From an uncultured Bacteroidia bacterium (GTDB lineage: Bacteria > Bacteroidota > Bacteroidia > Bacteroidales > Prolixibacteraceae), in NCBI GenBank assembly GCA_903897145.1, contig CAIUAN010000038.1, positions 124,001-188,000 on the forward strand: DNA of 64,000 nt, given 5' to 3'. Position 1 is the first letter of the stretch, and every line of letters starts with the position of its first letter. Below the pieces are notes generated by a model. That model did not search any database, was not told the DNA's origin, and was given only the letters and a program-made list of their open reading frames with translations. The position numbers and the translations under genes were made by a program. This document shows positions 27,912 through 37,311 of this stretch, one piece after another.

Positions 27912-30017
27912 CTAACTAATTGATCCCCAGTTTAAATGATTCTTTCGCAAGGCAATTAATTGTTTTCTTAAAATATCATTTTGTGGCTCTTCTAGAGAAG
28001 GATCAGTTAATAGGATTGTTTCAGCATTATCCCGAGCATATTGAAGTATCTGACCGTCCTTAGCCAGGTTACTAATTTTTAGATCAAAAGCAATACCGCT
28101 CTGCTGTGTCCCTTCGATATCGCCAGGTCCACGCAACCTCATATCTACCTCCGCGATCTCAAAACCATCATTCGTAGAAACCATGGTTTCAATCCGTTTT
28201 CGACTATCTGAACTTAGTTTAAAACCACTAAGAAGCATGCAATATGACTGCTCAGCGCCTCTGCCAACTCGACCTCTTAGCTGATGAAGTTGAGATAAAC
28301 CAAAGCGCTCAGAGCTTTCTATGATCATTACCGAAGCATTAGGCACGTCAACACCAACCTCAATAACTGTTGTTGCAACAAGAATTTGCGTCTCCCCATT
28401 TTTAAACCGCTGCATCTCCTGGTCTTTCAAGGCAGGCTTCATCTTCCCATGAACCATGCTAATGGAATAATCTGGAGTAGGAAAAACCTTCGAAACCTGT
28501 TCGTAACCTACCTCTAGATTCTTATAATCCAGTTTTTCAGACTCAGAAATCAATGGATAGACAATGTAAATCTGCCGGCCTTTGGCTATCTCCTGACGAA
28601 TAAAATCATAGGTTTCAGCTCGCTTATTCTCAAAATAATGAACGGTATTAATTGGCTTCCTTCCCGGAGGAAGCTCGTCGATGACAGATACATCTAAGTC
28701 GCCATAAACGGTCATTGCCAAAGTCCGAGGTATTGGAGTTGCAGTCATCACTAAAACATGGGGAGGAATATAATTCTTGCGCCACAAACGAGCTCGCTGG
28801 GTTACACCAAAGCGATGCTGCTCATCAATAACAACGAGTCCTAGTGACTTAAATTGAACAATATCTTCCAACAAGGCGTGTGTCCCAACCAATATATTCA
28901 GACTGCCATTTAACAATTCTTGATGTATAACTGCCCGTTCTGATTTCTTTGTCGACCCAGTAAGGAGTTTCAGATTCACGGGCATCTCTCCTAAAAATTT
29001 CTGAATAGATGTAAAATGCTGATTCGCTAAAATCTCTGTAGGGGCCATCAAGCAACATTGAAAACCATTGTCTAAAGCAATCAGCATCGACATCAGTGCC
29101 ACCATTGTCTTACCACTTCCAACATCACCCTGCAAAAGCCGATTCATCTGCCTTCCAGTGCCCATATCTTTGCGAATCTCCTTCACAACGCGCTTCTGAG
29201 CATTCGTAAGTTTAAATGGAAGATGACCATAGAAAAAATCATTGAAATTAGACCCCACACTTTCAAATATGTGACCCTTAAATTTCTTGTGTCTATCTTC
29301 CTTAAGGTGCAGTAATTTCAACTGTATGTAAAATAACTCCTCAAATTTTAATCGATATTCTGCCTGCTTTAAAGCTTGCGGAGAACTCGGAAAATGGATA
29401 TTTATTAAAGCTAATTCAAGACTCATCATCCCGAGCTTCTGAACAAGCCAAGCTGGCATCGACTCCATTATTGATCCTTTAACCAATTGAAGAGCAGAAT
29501 ATTGAAACTTAAGAAGGTTGCGAGAATGGATAAAATTATTTTTTAACCGTTCAGAGGTATTGTAAAATGCTTGAATAAACCCAGTTTGTTTGGAGGCCTC
29601 AGAATTGGACTCATCAATTTCAGGATGAACAATACTAAATTGATTATTAAAAGCTGTCGGTTTTCCAAAAACCACATATTCAATACCAGTTTTTACAGTC
29701 TGACTAACAAACTTGATCCCTTGAAACCAAATAAGTTCTAAGATCGCTGTTCCATCAGTAAAACAGGCGACTAACCGTTGATTTCGACCAGCACCTAGGA
29801 GCTCCATTCCCGTGATACGTCCTTTAACTTGAATATAGGGTAAGTCGCCACTAATCTCTCGAATCAGATAAAACTTAGTACGATCAACATATTTATAAGG
29901 AAAATAGTAGATTAAATCACCCAAAGTAAAGACCTTCAGTTCCTGATTTAGAATTAAAGCCTTGCGGGGCCCAACTCCGGGTAAAAATTTTATCTCTTGT
30001 GAAAGTAATCCTGACAT
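27912..30017 (-). CDS. recG: ATP-dependent DNA helicase RecG
   Basis: A 701-residue superfamily 2 helicase that remodels stalled replication forks and Holliday junctions. An N-terminal OB-fold wedge domain (about 50-170) precedes the helicase core with Walker A GDVGSGKT, DEQH box (VVIDEQHRFG), motif III TATPIPRT and motif VI QLRGRVGRG. Length and order are standard for RecG. A TTG-N19-TAAGTTTG promoter ends five bases before the ATG, predicting a leaderless or nearly leaderless message. The gene is divergent from the methyltransferase-like gene at 30110. Confidence 0.96.
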   Translation of the reverse strand: MSGLLSQEIKFLPGVGPRKALILNQELKVFTLGDLIYYFPYKYVDRTKFYLIREISGDLPYIQVKGRITGMELLGAGRNQRLVACFTDGTAILELIWFQGIKFVSQTVKTGIEYVVFGKPTAFNNQFSIVHPEIDESNSEASKQTGFIQAFYNTSERLKNNFIHSRNLLKFQYSALQLVKGSIMESMPAWLVQKLGMMSLELALINIHFPSSPQALKQAEYRLKFEELFYIQLKLLHLKEDRHKKFKGHIFESVGSNFNDFFYGHLPFKLTNAQKRVVKEIRKDMGTGRQMNRLLQGDVGSGKTMVALMSMLIALDNGFQCCLMAPTEILANQHFTSIQKFLGEMPVNLKLLTGSTKKSERAVIHQELLNGSLNILVGTHALLEDIVQFKSLGLVVIDEQHRFGVTQRARLWRKNYIPPHVLVMTATPIPRTLAMTVYGDLDVSVIDELPPGRKPINTVHYFENKRAETYDFIRQEIAKGRQIYIVYPLISESEKLDYKNLEVGYEQVSKVFPTPDYSISMVHGKMKPALKDQEMQRFKNGETQILVATTVIEVGVDVPNASVMIIESSERFGLSQLHQLRGRVGRGAEQSYCMLLSGFKLSSDSRKRIETMVSTNDGFEIAEVDMRLRGPGDIEGTQQSGIAFDLKISNLAKDGQILQYARDNAETILLTDPSLEEPQNDILRKQLIALRKNHLNWGSIS

Positions 30018-30022
30018 AAAAA

Positions 30023-30052
30023 CAAACTTACATGAAAAATATAGCTTTGCAA
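30023..30052 (-). promoter_or_regulatory. Promoter TTG-N19-TAAGTTTG for recG
   Basis: Minus-strand TTG at 30050-30052 and TAAGTTTG at 30023-30030, spacing 19. The -7 box ends five bases before the recG ATG at 30017. Confidence 0.65.
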
Positions 30053-30061
30053 ACTACTGAA

Positions 30062-30090
30062 TTGAGCTAACTATTAGATTCGTATTTTTA
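30062..30090 (+). promoter_or_regulatory. Putative promoter TTG-N18-TATTTTTA
   Basis: TTG at 30062-30064 and TATTTTTA at 30083-30090 precede the ATG at 30110 by 19 bases; one mismatch to TAnnTTTG. Divergent from the recG promoter. Confidence 0.5.
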
Positions 30091-30109
30091 CAACACCAAA
30101 AACAAGATT

Positions 30110-30865
30110 ATGAAGCATCGATTACTGAGCTATTGGAATTATTGGAAAAATGCGAAACATCGAGGTGGACATGGCATTCATTCTCCTTTTTTATTTAGGC
30201 TGATCACAGAGGTGATTGAAAGTAAGACATCACATCCTGAATATACCCTGTTAAGACAATTAGATTTAACGTCTAACCATTTATTAAAAGCAGATTCAAC
30301 AATTCAACTTCTGCAATCCAATAATCAACAAACTACCAAAAGAGCGATTAAAGGGCTTTGTAAAATTGATCTTTCAATGCGCCATCGGAAGCTAATATTT
30401 CGTCTAGTTTCAGAATTCAAACCCCAATCAGCCATCCATTTTGGACCCACACTGGGTCATAACCTAGCAGCTCTTGCATTAGCTAATGCCAATATGCCAG
30501 TCTATTATTCTAGCGGCCAATCACCAATAGACTTGTTAACTGGAATAATGTTAAAAGAATTAAAAATCAGTACCATATTAAATATACCCAAAGATTCAGA
30601 CGCTCCCATGAAGCCAGAATTCATTCTTATCAATTATCCCAATGATCCTATAATAGCCACAAAGCATCTTAATGAGCATCTGAAAAATCCTGGTAAAAAT
30701 GATGTCCTACTCCTTGTTGGCATTCATGAATCAAAAGAGATGAAAACTGTTTGGGAATCGTTACTCTTAAACGAAAAAGTTCGAGTTACGTTATCACTTT
30801 TTAACCTAGGAGTCGCAATTTTCCAAGATAAATTACAAAAGGAAAATTTCAAATTGAAATTCTGA
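30110..30865 (+). CDS. Methyltransferase-like protein with degenerate SAM motif
   Basis: A 251-residue protein resembling a Bacteroidota group of small class I SAM-dependent methyltransferase-like proteins that start with a conserved HGIHSPFLFRL block (about 21-31). The expected SAM-binding motif I is weak: AIHFGPTLGHNLAALAL (about 108-124) lacks the usual GxGxG pattern, and the acidic residue after strand 2 is not evident. It may bind another ligand or be a non-catalytic relative. No operon partner is evident: recG is divergent and the adaptor gene starts 165 bases downstream. Confidence 0.6.
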   Translation: MKHRLLSYWNYWKNAKHRGGHGIHSPFLFRLITEVIESKTSHPEYTLLRQLDLTSNHLLKADSTIQLLQSNNQQTTKRAIKGLCKIDLSMRHRKLIFRLVSEFKPQSAIHFGPTLGHNLAALALANANMPVYYSSGQSPIDLLTGIMLKELKISTILNIPKDSDAPMKPEFILINYPNDPIIATKHLNEHLKNPGKNDVLLLVGIHESKEMKTVWESLLLNEKVRVTLSLFNLGVAIFQDKLQKENFKLKF

Positions 30866-31030
30866 GTAAAACAGCCTCCGTTAACGTACAAGTATGAGAT
30901 TTATTCAATTCTATTCGTATATTTACAATCTTAATTAAGGCATGAATTTCATAAGAAATCAGTCGTATTATTTAAGGTTTAAGTCATTAGAAATTTTCGT
31001 CCTGAACATTCAGACGTTCATTCAATTAAT

Positions 31031-32380
31031 ATGAATAAGAAGCAAGTTTTAATATTTGTCGGCATTGCAATCATCGCATTAATTCTAATCCTTTCGAAAG
31101 GTAACAAACATGCTGGAGATGAAGCGATAACCTGTACGGTATTGCAAGGTCCATTAGAGGTTAAAATACATACCTCAGGTCAACTTAAATCAGAAAACTC
31201 TTTAAACATTATCCTTCCAGAAGTACTTAATAGTCAAAATATTCGTGTATACGACATAAAAATCACAGACTTAGTAGAGGAAGGCACTGTTGTCGATTCA
31301 GGTCAGTACATTGCAACACTAGATCACAAGGTAATTGAGGAGGTTTTAACGGCTGCGCGATTAGAGTTAGAAACAGCAAACTCGGTTATTGAGGATGCCA
31401 AATTAGACACGAATGTTTACTTAAGTAACTACAGAGACCTTATTGTCAATTCCCAAGCCGATGTAGAGGAACAGAAAATAGTCTTAGCAGAATCAGTTTA
31501 CGAATCTCCTTCTGTAATTAAAAAGGCTCAAATGGACCTAACTAAAGTAGAGCGAAAGCTGGAAGGCAATGTCAAAGGTTTAGAGATGAGGATTAGGCAA
31601 TTAAGCTCTCAAATGGAGCGTCGAAACATCGATCAAAGACTGAAGAAGAAACGTGTTGAGGATCTCTTAAAACTTTATGATGCCTTAACCATTAAAGCTC
31701 CTAAGCCAGGGATGGTGCTTTATGCGAAGGATCGGTATGGAGTAAAGGTTCAAGTTGGGTCGGTATTAACGCCATGGAATGCCGTTATTACGACACTTCC
31801 AGATATGACTAAGTTGATCTCCGAAACATTTGTCAATGAAATTGATATCGCTAAAATTAAGATTGGGCAAAAAGTGACTTTATCCATTGATGCCTTTCCT
31901 GGAAAAGAGTTGAAAGGAGAAGTTATTTCAGTTGCAAATATTGGTCAACCAATGCCCAAGAGTGATTCAAAAGTATTCGAAGTTGATATTCGCGTATATG
32001 GAAGTGATCGCGATCTTAAGCCGGCTATGACTACGGGTAATTTAATTCAGACTGGATCCTACGATAATAAGCTTTACATACCCTCAGAGGCAGTTTTTGA
32101 AACAGATTCAACAAAATTTGTGTATCTCAAGAAAGACAAAATTGTGAAACAGATTATTGATATGGGTGATGACAACGACAACTATACTATTATCAATAAG
32201 GGTTTAGAAAAGGGGCAGACAATTTTATTAGTCGAGCCTGAAAAAACTGATGACATTCAAACGATTGGATGGGAGATTTATAAAGAGCAAGCAGAAAAGC
32301 AAAAGCAGATTAAGGAGCAAGAGAATGTTTCACCAGAAGCCTCTCGTGCTGACTCCATAAAAAATGTCAAAAAGATCTAA
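31031..32380 (+). CDS. Periplasmic adaptor subunit of a MacAB-type exporter (first copy)
   Basis: A 449-residue HlyD/MacA-family adaptor: one N-terminal membrane anchor (about 5-22), a barrel-sandwich (lipoyl-like) half, a coiled-coil hairpin (about 105-210, SVYESPSVIKKAQM), the second lipoyl half (KAPKPGMVLY) and beta-barrel/membrane-proximal domains. The tail after 430 is charged. It links an inner-membrane ABC permease to TolC. The permease follows by 26 bases, and a second, clearly related adaptor lies after TolC, so this is a duplicated component. Confidence 0.87.
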   Translation: MNKKQVLIFVGIAIIALILILSKGNKHAGDEAITCTVLQGPLEVKIHTSGQLKSENSLNIILPEVLNSQNIRVYDIKITDLVEEGTVVDSGQYIATLDHKVIEEVLTAARLELETANSVIEDAKLDTNVYLSNYRDLIVNSQADVEEQKIVLAESVYESPSVIKKAQMDLTKVERKLEGNVKGLEMRIRQLSSQMERRNIDQRLKKKRVEDLLKLYDALTIKAPKPGMVLYAKDRYGVKVQVGSVLTPWNAVITTLPDMTKLISETFVNEIDIAKIKIGQKVTLSIDAFPGKELKGEVISVANIGQPMPKSDSKVFEVDIRVYGSDRDLKPAMTTGNLIQTGSYDNKLYIPSEAVFETDSTKFVYLKKDKIVKQIIDMGDDNDNYTIINKGLEKGQTILLVEPEKTDDIQTIGWEIYKEQAEKQKQIKEQENVSPEASRADSIKNVKKI

Positions 32381-32406
32381 GCACAAGTTCTAAAATATCT
32401 GTATTC

Positions 32407-33774
32407 ATGAAATTGAGAGCCTATTACAAACGTTATTCCTACAATGTTCTGATTGCAGTGGAAGCGATCTTTGCAAACAAAGTAAAATCACTTCTAACAG
32501 CATTAGGGATTATTTTTGGAGTGGCAGCTGTGATAAGCATGTTAGCGATTGGCAATGGCGCTGAGCAAGAGATTCTTGATCAGATTAAGATGGTTGGGGT
32601 CAACAACATCATCATAACACCAATCTTGCAGGCAGATCAAGCAAGTGGCAATGACACTAAAACAACAGCAGCATCGGAAGCAAATCAGCTTAACGGGAGC
32701 AAGAAAAAATTCTCCAAGGGGTTAACAATGCTTGATGCAGAAGCGATTAAGCAGATCATTCCAACCGTACAAGATGTTTGCCCGATCATCACGTTTAACT
32801 ACAATGCAATTCTAGGTGATATTAGTAGTCCTATAAAACTTGACGGAACCGACAATACCTATTTTAACCTTTTTGATATTCAGTTAGAAAGTGGTACATT
32901 ATTTCATCAAATTCATCTCAATGAAGGTCGCCCTGTTTGCATCATTGGGAACAATGTTAAAAACGTCTTCTTTAATCAGGAGCCTCCTGTTGGGAAATAC
33001 ATTAAATGCGGACAAATCTGGCTTCTCGTTATTGGAGTTATCGAAAGACGAAGTTTTGCAGGCAGCAGCAGTGGCACTATGGCGATCAGCAGTACCGACA
33101 ACAGCATTATTATCCCAGCAAAAACAATGCTTCTTCGATTTCGGAATAGAGGGTTAATTCGCAGTGACGAGGTTAAGCAAGCGAGTCTAACAACTACCAG
33201 TAGCGTAGCTGCCAAAACTCTCGACAACAATCAACTTGACAAAATTATTGTCCGAGTAAAGGAGACAAGCCAATTAACTGCAACAGCAAAAATCGCAGGA
33301 AATATGCTTATTCGAAAGCACAACAAGATTCAAGATTTTGAAATTAGCATTCCTGAACTGCTTTTAAAACAGCAGCAAAAAACTAAAAATATATTCAATA
33401 TTGTTTTAGGTGCAATTGCTGGAATTTCATTGATCGTTGGTGGTATTGGAATTATGAATATCATGTTAGCCTCTGTAATGGAGCGAATTCGAGAGATTGG
33501 AACCAGACAAGCCATCGGGGCATCTAGAAAAGATATCGTGATTCAATTCTTATCCGAATCAACACTTATCAGCGTTGCTGGGGGAATTCTAGGGATAATC
33601 CTTGGAGTAGCCTTATCTAAAATTATACAAACGATGTTTGATATTAAAACAATCATCTCTATTTTTTCAATTTTTGTTTCATTTGGAGTATCGGTATTTA
33701 TAGGGATTACCTTCGGCTACTTACCAGCTAAAAGAGCTGCAGAAAAAGACCCTGTTGAATCATTAAGACAATAA
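32407..33774 (+). CDS. MacB-like ABC transporter permease (FtsX family)
   Basis: A 455-residue permease of the MacB/LolC type: one N-terminal transmembrane helix (about 25-50, KSLLTALGIIFGVAAVISML), a large periplasmic MacB_PCD domain (about 55-315), and three C-terminal helices forming the FtsX domain (about 330-440) with the conserved RIREIGTRQAIGAS coupling helix. Unlike E. coli MacB it has no fused ATPase; the ATPase is a separate gene at 36595. Such mechanotransmission exporters move substrates from the periplasm through TolC. Confidence 0.9.
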   Translation: MKLRAYYKRYSYNVLIAVEAIFANKVKSLLTALGIIFGVAAVISMLAIGNGAEQEILDQIKMVGVNNIIITPILQADQASGNDTKTTAASEANQLNGSKKKFSKGLTMLDAEAIKQIIPTVQDVCPIITFNYNAILGDISSPIKLDGTDNTYFNLFDIQLESGTLFHQIHLNEGRPVCIIGNNVKNVFFNQEPPVGKYIKCGQIWLLVIGVIERRSFAGSSSGTMAISSTDNSIIIPAKTMLLRFRNRGLIRSDEVKQASLTTTSSVAAKTLDNNQLDKIIVRVKETSQLTATAKIAGNMLIRKHNKIQDFEISIPELLLKQQQKTKNIFNIVLGAIAGISLIVGGIGIMNIMLASVMERIREIGTRQAIGASRKDIVIQFLSESTLISVAGGILGIILGVALSKIIQTMFDIKTIISIFSIFVSFGVSVFIGITFGYLPAKRAAEKDPVESLRQ

Positions 33775-33784
33775 GTCATCAAGT

Positions 33785-35272
33785 ATGAATCGCATCGCAT
33801 TTCTAGTTCTAATTATTCTATTCTCGTTGAATGGTTTAGCTCAAGAGCAAACCAAAAAACTGACCTTAGCTGACGTCATAGATCAAGCCACAAAGCAGTC
33901 TATTGATGCCTTTAAACAACAGAACATGTATTTAGCAAGCTATTATGCTTTTAAGTACTATCGTGCAGATAAGCTGCCATTCTTATCCATTGGAGCAAAT
34001 CCATTTTCTTACAACAATTCAATTAGGCAGGATTATGTTCCACAAGATCAGACCTGGCAGTATAGCGAGCAAAAGAATATCACCTCCAGTACCTCATTGA
34101 AATTAAATCAGAATATTGCTTTAACTGGCGGTAGCCTTTCGCTAAGTTCTGACTTAGGCATGGCCAGAAACTTTTTCGGTTCAAAACTCACCACATATTC
34201 AGCAAATGCTATTGGGATTGGTTACAATCAAAGAGTAAACGGTTATAATAGTATGCGATGGAAATCCAAGATTGAACCATTGAAATTTGACATGGCTAAA
34301 AAAGGGTTTATTCAATCGAAAGAAGATATTTCTATAAAAGCGACCACGAAGTTTTTCACCTTAGTAGATGCACAAATTGAGATAAACATTGCAAAAACAA
34401 ACCTAGCTAATTCAGATACGCTTTATCAAATCGGAAAGGGAAGATATCAAGTTGGTACCGTTACGCAAGATGAGTTATTAAATTTCGAACTTAACTCAAT
34501 GAATGCGAAACTTGCCTTAATAAAAGCCAATCAAGGACTAATCAGAGCTAGGTCTGACCTGAACTCTTTTTTAGGATTTGATAAAAAAACAGTCATTGAA
34601 TGTGTAATTCCAACTACGATTTCAAAAAATCTACAAATTGGGATTGATGAAGCGATTCAAAAATCAATGAATAATAATCCAAGCATCATATCTCAAAACG
34701 AACGATTGTTAGAAGAGGACAATAATGTTAGTCTGGTGAAGGCAACGAATGGACTAAGTGCTGACGTAAGTGTATCTGCAGGATTAAATCAGACAGGCTT
34801 AGCGGTTTCGAATGCCTATCAAAACCCGAATAAATTTCAAAATATTGCCATTGTTGGTCTATCGGTTCCAATTATCGATTGGGGCAAAAGAAGAGGTCAG
34901 ATTTTGATGGCTAAATCCAATAGAGAGGTTGTCGTAAACAGCATAAAACAGGAGCGCATTGACTTTGAGCAAGCTGTGGTTATGAATGTGATGGAGTTTA
35001 ACCTGCAGGCTAATCAGGTCTTAAATTCAGCACGGGCTGATACAATTGCTCAATTAGGCTTCGATGTAACGATGCGTCGCTTTAAGATCGGAAAACTTGA
35101 TGTAACAAAACTAAATTTGGCACGCAATGATTTAGAAAATGCGAGACGAGCATACATTAGTTCCTTGCGCAAATATTGGAACTCATATTACCTGATAAGA
35201 GAGCTAACATTGTATGATTTTGATAATCGAGTTGATCTAGGTGCTGATTTTGATAAAATCATTAACCAATGA
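33785..35272 (+). CDS. TolC family outer membrane efflux protein
   Basis: A 495-residue outer-membrane channel protein with a signal peptide (MNRIAFLVLIILFSLNGLAQ) and the two repeated OEP halves typical of TolC: long coiled-coil helices (about 190-270 and 390-480) and the connecting beta-strands. The pattern GKGRYQVGTVTQDELLNFEL and its second-half echo RRFKIGKLDVTKLNLARNDL is diagnostic. It sits between the permease (10 bases upstream) and the second adaptor, which it overlaps by ATGA. It is the outer-membrane duct of the same export system. Confidence 0.92.
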   Translation: MNRIAFLVLIILFSLNGLAQEQTKKLTLADVIDQATKQSIDAFKQQNMYLASYYAFKYYRADKLPFLSIGANPFSYNNSIRQDYVPQDQTWQYSEQKNITSSTSLKLNQNIALTGGSLSLSSDLGMARNFFGSKLTTYSANAIGIGYNQRVNGYNSMRWKSKIEPLKFDMAKKGFIQSKEDISIKATTKFFTLVDAQIEINIAKTNLANSDTLYQIGKGRYQVGTVTQDELLNFELNSMNAKLALIKANQGLIRARSDLNSFLGFDKKTVIECVIPTTISKNLQIGIDEAIQKSMNNNPSIISQNERLLEEDNNVSLVKATNGLSADVSVSAGLNQTGLAVSNAYQNPNKFQNIAIVGLSVPIIDWGKRRGQILMAKSNREVVVNSIKQERIDFEQAVVMNVMEFNLQANQVLNSARADTIAQLGFDVTMRRFKIGKLDVTKLNLARNDLENARRAYISSLRKYWNSYYLIRELTLYDFDNRVDLGADFDKIINQ

Positions 35273-36507
35273 GTTATATCAGAAAACACAAAAAAAGAAT
35301 AGCTATTGCTAGCATCGGGTTTATTGTTCTTGTAAGCCTGGGTGTATTCTTTCTAAAAAGTAAACCAGCGGTAAATTACTATAAGGTTAAGCGTGAAAAT
35401 TTTGAATCGACCATTGCATGTAAGGGTGAGATACAAAGTGAAAAATCAACCTTAATAACGATCCCAGAGATCTTTGGAGATGTAACCTTAGAACTTTACG
35501 AATCACGCATCAAAGACTTAATACCTGAAGGATCGATTGTTAAGCAAGGCGATTATGTCGCACTGCTTGACCAAGGAACTATTAAGCAATACAAAGGGGC
35601 CAATGAAGAGATCCTTAAAAAAGAGGTGTTTGAACTCACGGACTCTAAGATTGACAGTGCTGTAGACCTAGTTGCTATCCGTCAGGATCTTGAGCAATTC
35701 ACCTATGATGTGAAGGTAAAAAAAATAGAACTTGAACAATCTGTTTATGAATCGCCGGCTTATCAACGCAAGGCTGCGATGGCTTACGATAGAATTCGGA
35801 TGCAGTATGATGAGAAGTATCGTGCTTATCTAATATTGCAAAAGTCTCTTCGGGTCCGGATTCAAAGAGATGAGGAGGTTATTCGAAAGTTAAAATTAAA
35901 GGACACGAATTACGGAATCGCCTTTGAACAAGCAAGAATCAAGGCGCCAAAAGATGGAATGTTAATTTATGGAAGAACATTTGGTCGAAGTGGACCGAAA
36001 AAAATAACCATTGAAGCAATGGTAAGCATGCATAGTCCAACCATAGCAACCCTGCCTGAATTATCCGTCTTAAATTCGGAAACCTATGTAGAGGAGATTT
36101 ATATCTCAAAGATTAAAATCGGTGATAGTGCCAGAGTTTTTGTTGACGCATTAAAAAATGATCAACGCATTGGTGTTATCTCAAGCATATCAAATGTTGG
36201 ACAAGAGATGGTTGGCTTTGACTCGAAGGTTTTCAAGGTTAATATTAGGATTGCTAGTGATAAAAACAAAATCAAGCCAGCAATGACGACTAACAATGAA
36301 ATTATTATTACAAAAGAGTCAAATGTATTAGTCATTCCTCGAACAGCACTTATCTTAGAAAATGGGAAGCAATTTGTCATCACTAAAAATTTCGGGGAGA
36401 ATCTCAAGAAAGAAGTTATAGCAGGAAATAAAAGTGATAAAATGGTAGTGATAAAAAGCGGTCTAACTGATGGGGATTTAATTTTATTGAATAGACCAGA
36501 GCTTTGA
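35269..36507 (+). CDS. Periplasmic adaptor subunit of the MacAB-type exporter (second copy)
   Basis: A 412-residue HlyD/MacA-like adaptor with one N-terminal membrane anchor (about 10-28). It shares with the first adaptor (31031-32380) the motif ESPxxxxKAxM in the hairpin, the VSxxNxGQxM block and the SKVF(E/K)V strand, indicating an old gene duplication. Its ATG overlaps the TolC stop (ATGA). Two different adaptors in one exporter could form a mixed ring or serve two substrates; this is inference. Confidence 0.86.
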   Translation: MSYIRKHKKRIAIASIGFIVLVSLGVFFLKSKPAVNYYKVKRENFESTIACKGEIQSEKSTLITIPEIFGDVTLELYESRIKDLIPEGSIVKQGDYVALLDQGTIKQYKGANEEILKKEVFELTDSKIDSAVDLVAIRQDLEQFTYDVKVKKIELEQSVYESPAYQRKAAMAYDRIRMQYDEKYRAYLILQKSLRVRIQRDEEVIRKLKLKDTNYGIAFEQARIKAPKDGMLIYGRTFGRSGPKKITIEAMVSMHSPTIATLPELSVLNSETYVEEIYISKIKIGDSARVFVDALKNDQRIGVISSISNVGQEMVGFDSKVFKVNIRIASDKNKIKPAMTTNNEIIITKESNVLVIPRTALILENGKQFVITKNFGENLKKEVIAGNKSDKMVVIKSGLTDGDLILLNRPEL

Positions 36508-36567
36508 TTACTACTAGAATTGTCGTAAAAGTAAATTTGAGCTAACAAAACAAAGATCATTTTTTTG

Positions 36568-36575
36568 TAGATTTG
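36568..36575 (+). promoter_or_regulatory. Putative -7 element TAGATTTG for the ABC ATPase gene
   Basis: TAGATTTG matches TAnnTTTG and ends 19 bases before the ATG at 36595. No -33 TTG at normal spacing. It could give the ATPase its own transcript. Confidence 0.42.
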
Positions 36576-36594
36576 TAAAAGCCAGAACTAGAGA

Positions 36595-37293
36595 ATGGAA
36601 AAATTAATTGAGCTTCGTGATATCGTAAAAAACTACCAAGTTGGCACTCAAGCGGTGTTAGCTCTGAGGTCTGTATCGCTGGATATCATTAAAGGAGATT
36701 ATGTGGCGATTATGGGCACTTCAGGATCTGGAAAATCAACTTTAATGAATATCATTGGATGTTTAGACACTCCTACATCTGGAACTTATACTCTTAACAG
36801 CAAAGATGTAAGCATGCTAAATGATGATCGATTAGCTGAAATAAGGAACACTGAAATTGGCTTTGTTTTTCAGACTTTCAATCTGCTACCTCGATATTCG
36901 GCACTTGAAAATGTAATGCTCCCCTTGGTCTATGCAGGAATAGACAAAAGTGAGCGAATTAAGCTTGCAACAGAAAAATTAGTTAGCGTTGGATTAAGCG
37001 ACCGAATGGAGCACAAACCCAATGAGCTATCTGGAGGACAGCGTCAGCGTGTGGCTGTTGCTAGAGCATTAATAAACACGCCGTCGATCCTATTAGCCGA
37101 TGAGCCAACAGGAAACCTTGATTCGAAGACTTCTGAAGAGATCATGAAACTTTTCGCAGCTATTCATGCGGCAGGAAACACGATTATCTTAGTAACACAC
37201 GAGGAAGATATTGCGATGCATGCTCATCGAATCATCAAACTTAAGGATGGCGAGATTGCCACAGACCAAATAAATAAAAACCCTATATATTAA
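36595..37293 (+). CDS. ABC transporter ATP-binding protein (MacB/LolD type)
   Basis: A 232-residue ATPase subunit of the MacB/LolD class. Visible motifs are Walker [10 protein letters not shown] (about 41-49), the Q-loop [17 protein letters not shown], signature [10 protein letters not shown], Walker [12 protein letters not shown] and the H-loop VTHEED. It would energise the separate permease at 32407. Although it is 87 bases after the second adaptor and has its own -7 element, its position at the end of the exporter cluster makes the partnership likely. Confidence 0.92.
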   Translation: MEKLIELRDIVKNYQVGTQAVLALRSVSLDIIKGDYVAIMGTSGSGKSTLMNIIGCLDTPTSGTYTLNSKDVSMLNDDRLAEIRNTEIGFVFQTFNLLPRYSALENVMLPLVYAGIDKSERIKLATEKLVSVGLSDRMEHKPNELSGGQRQRVAVARALINTPSILLADEPTGNLDSKTSEEIMKLFAAIHAAGNTIILVTHEEDIAMHAHRIIKLKDGEIATDQINKNPIY

Positions 37294-37311
37294 CTTTAAA
37301 TACTTTGAATA

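Noticed and set aside
36162-36560. A 132-residue minus-strand open frame opposite the second adaptor
   Set aside because: It is a hydrophobic shadow of a well-supported adaptor gene and shows no family signature.
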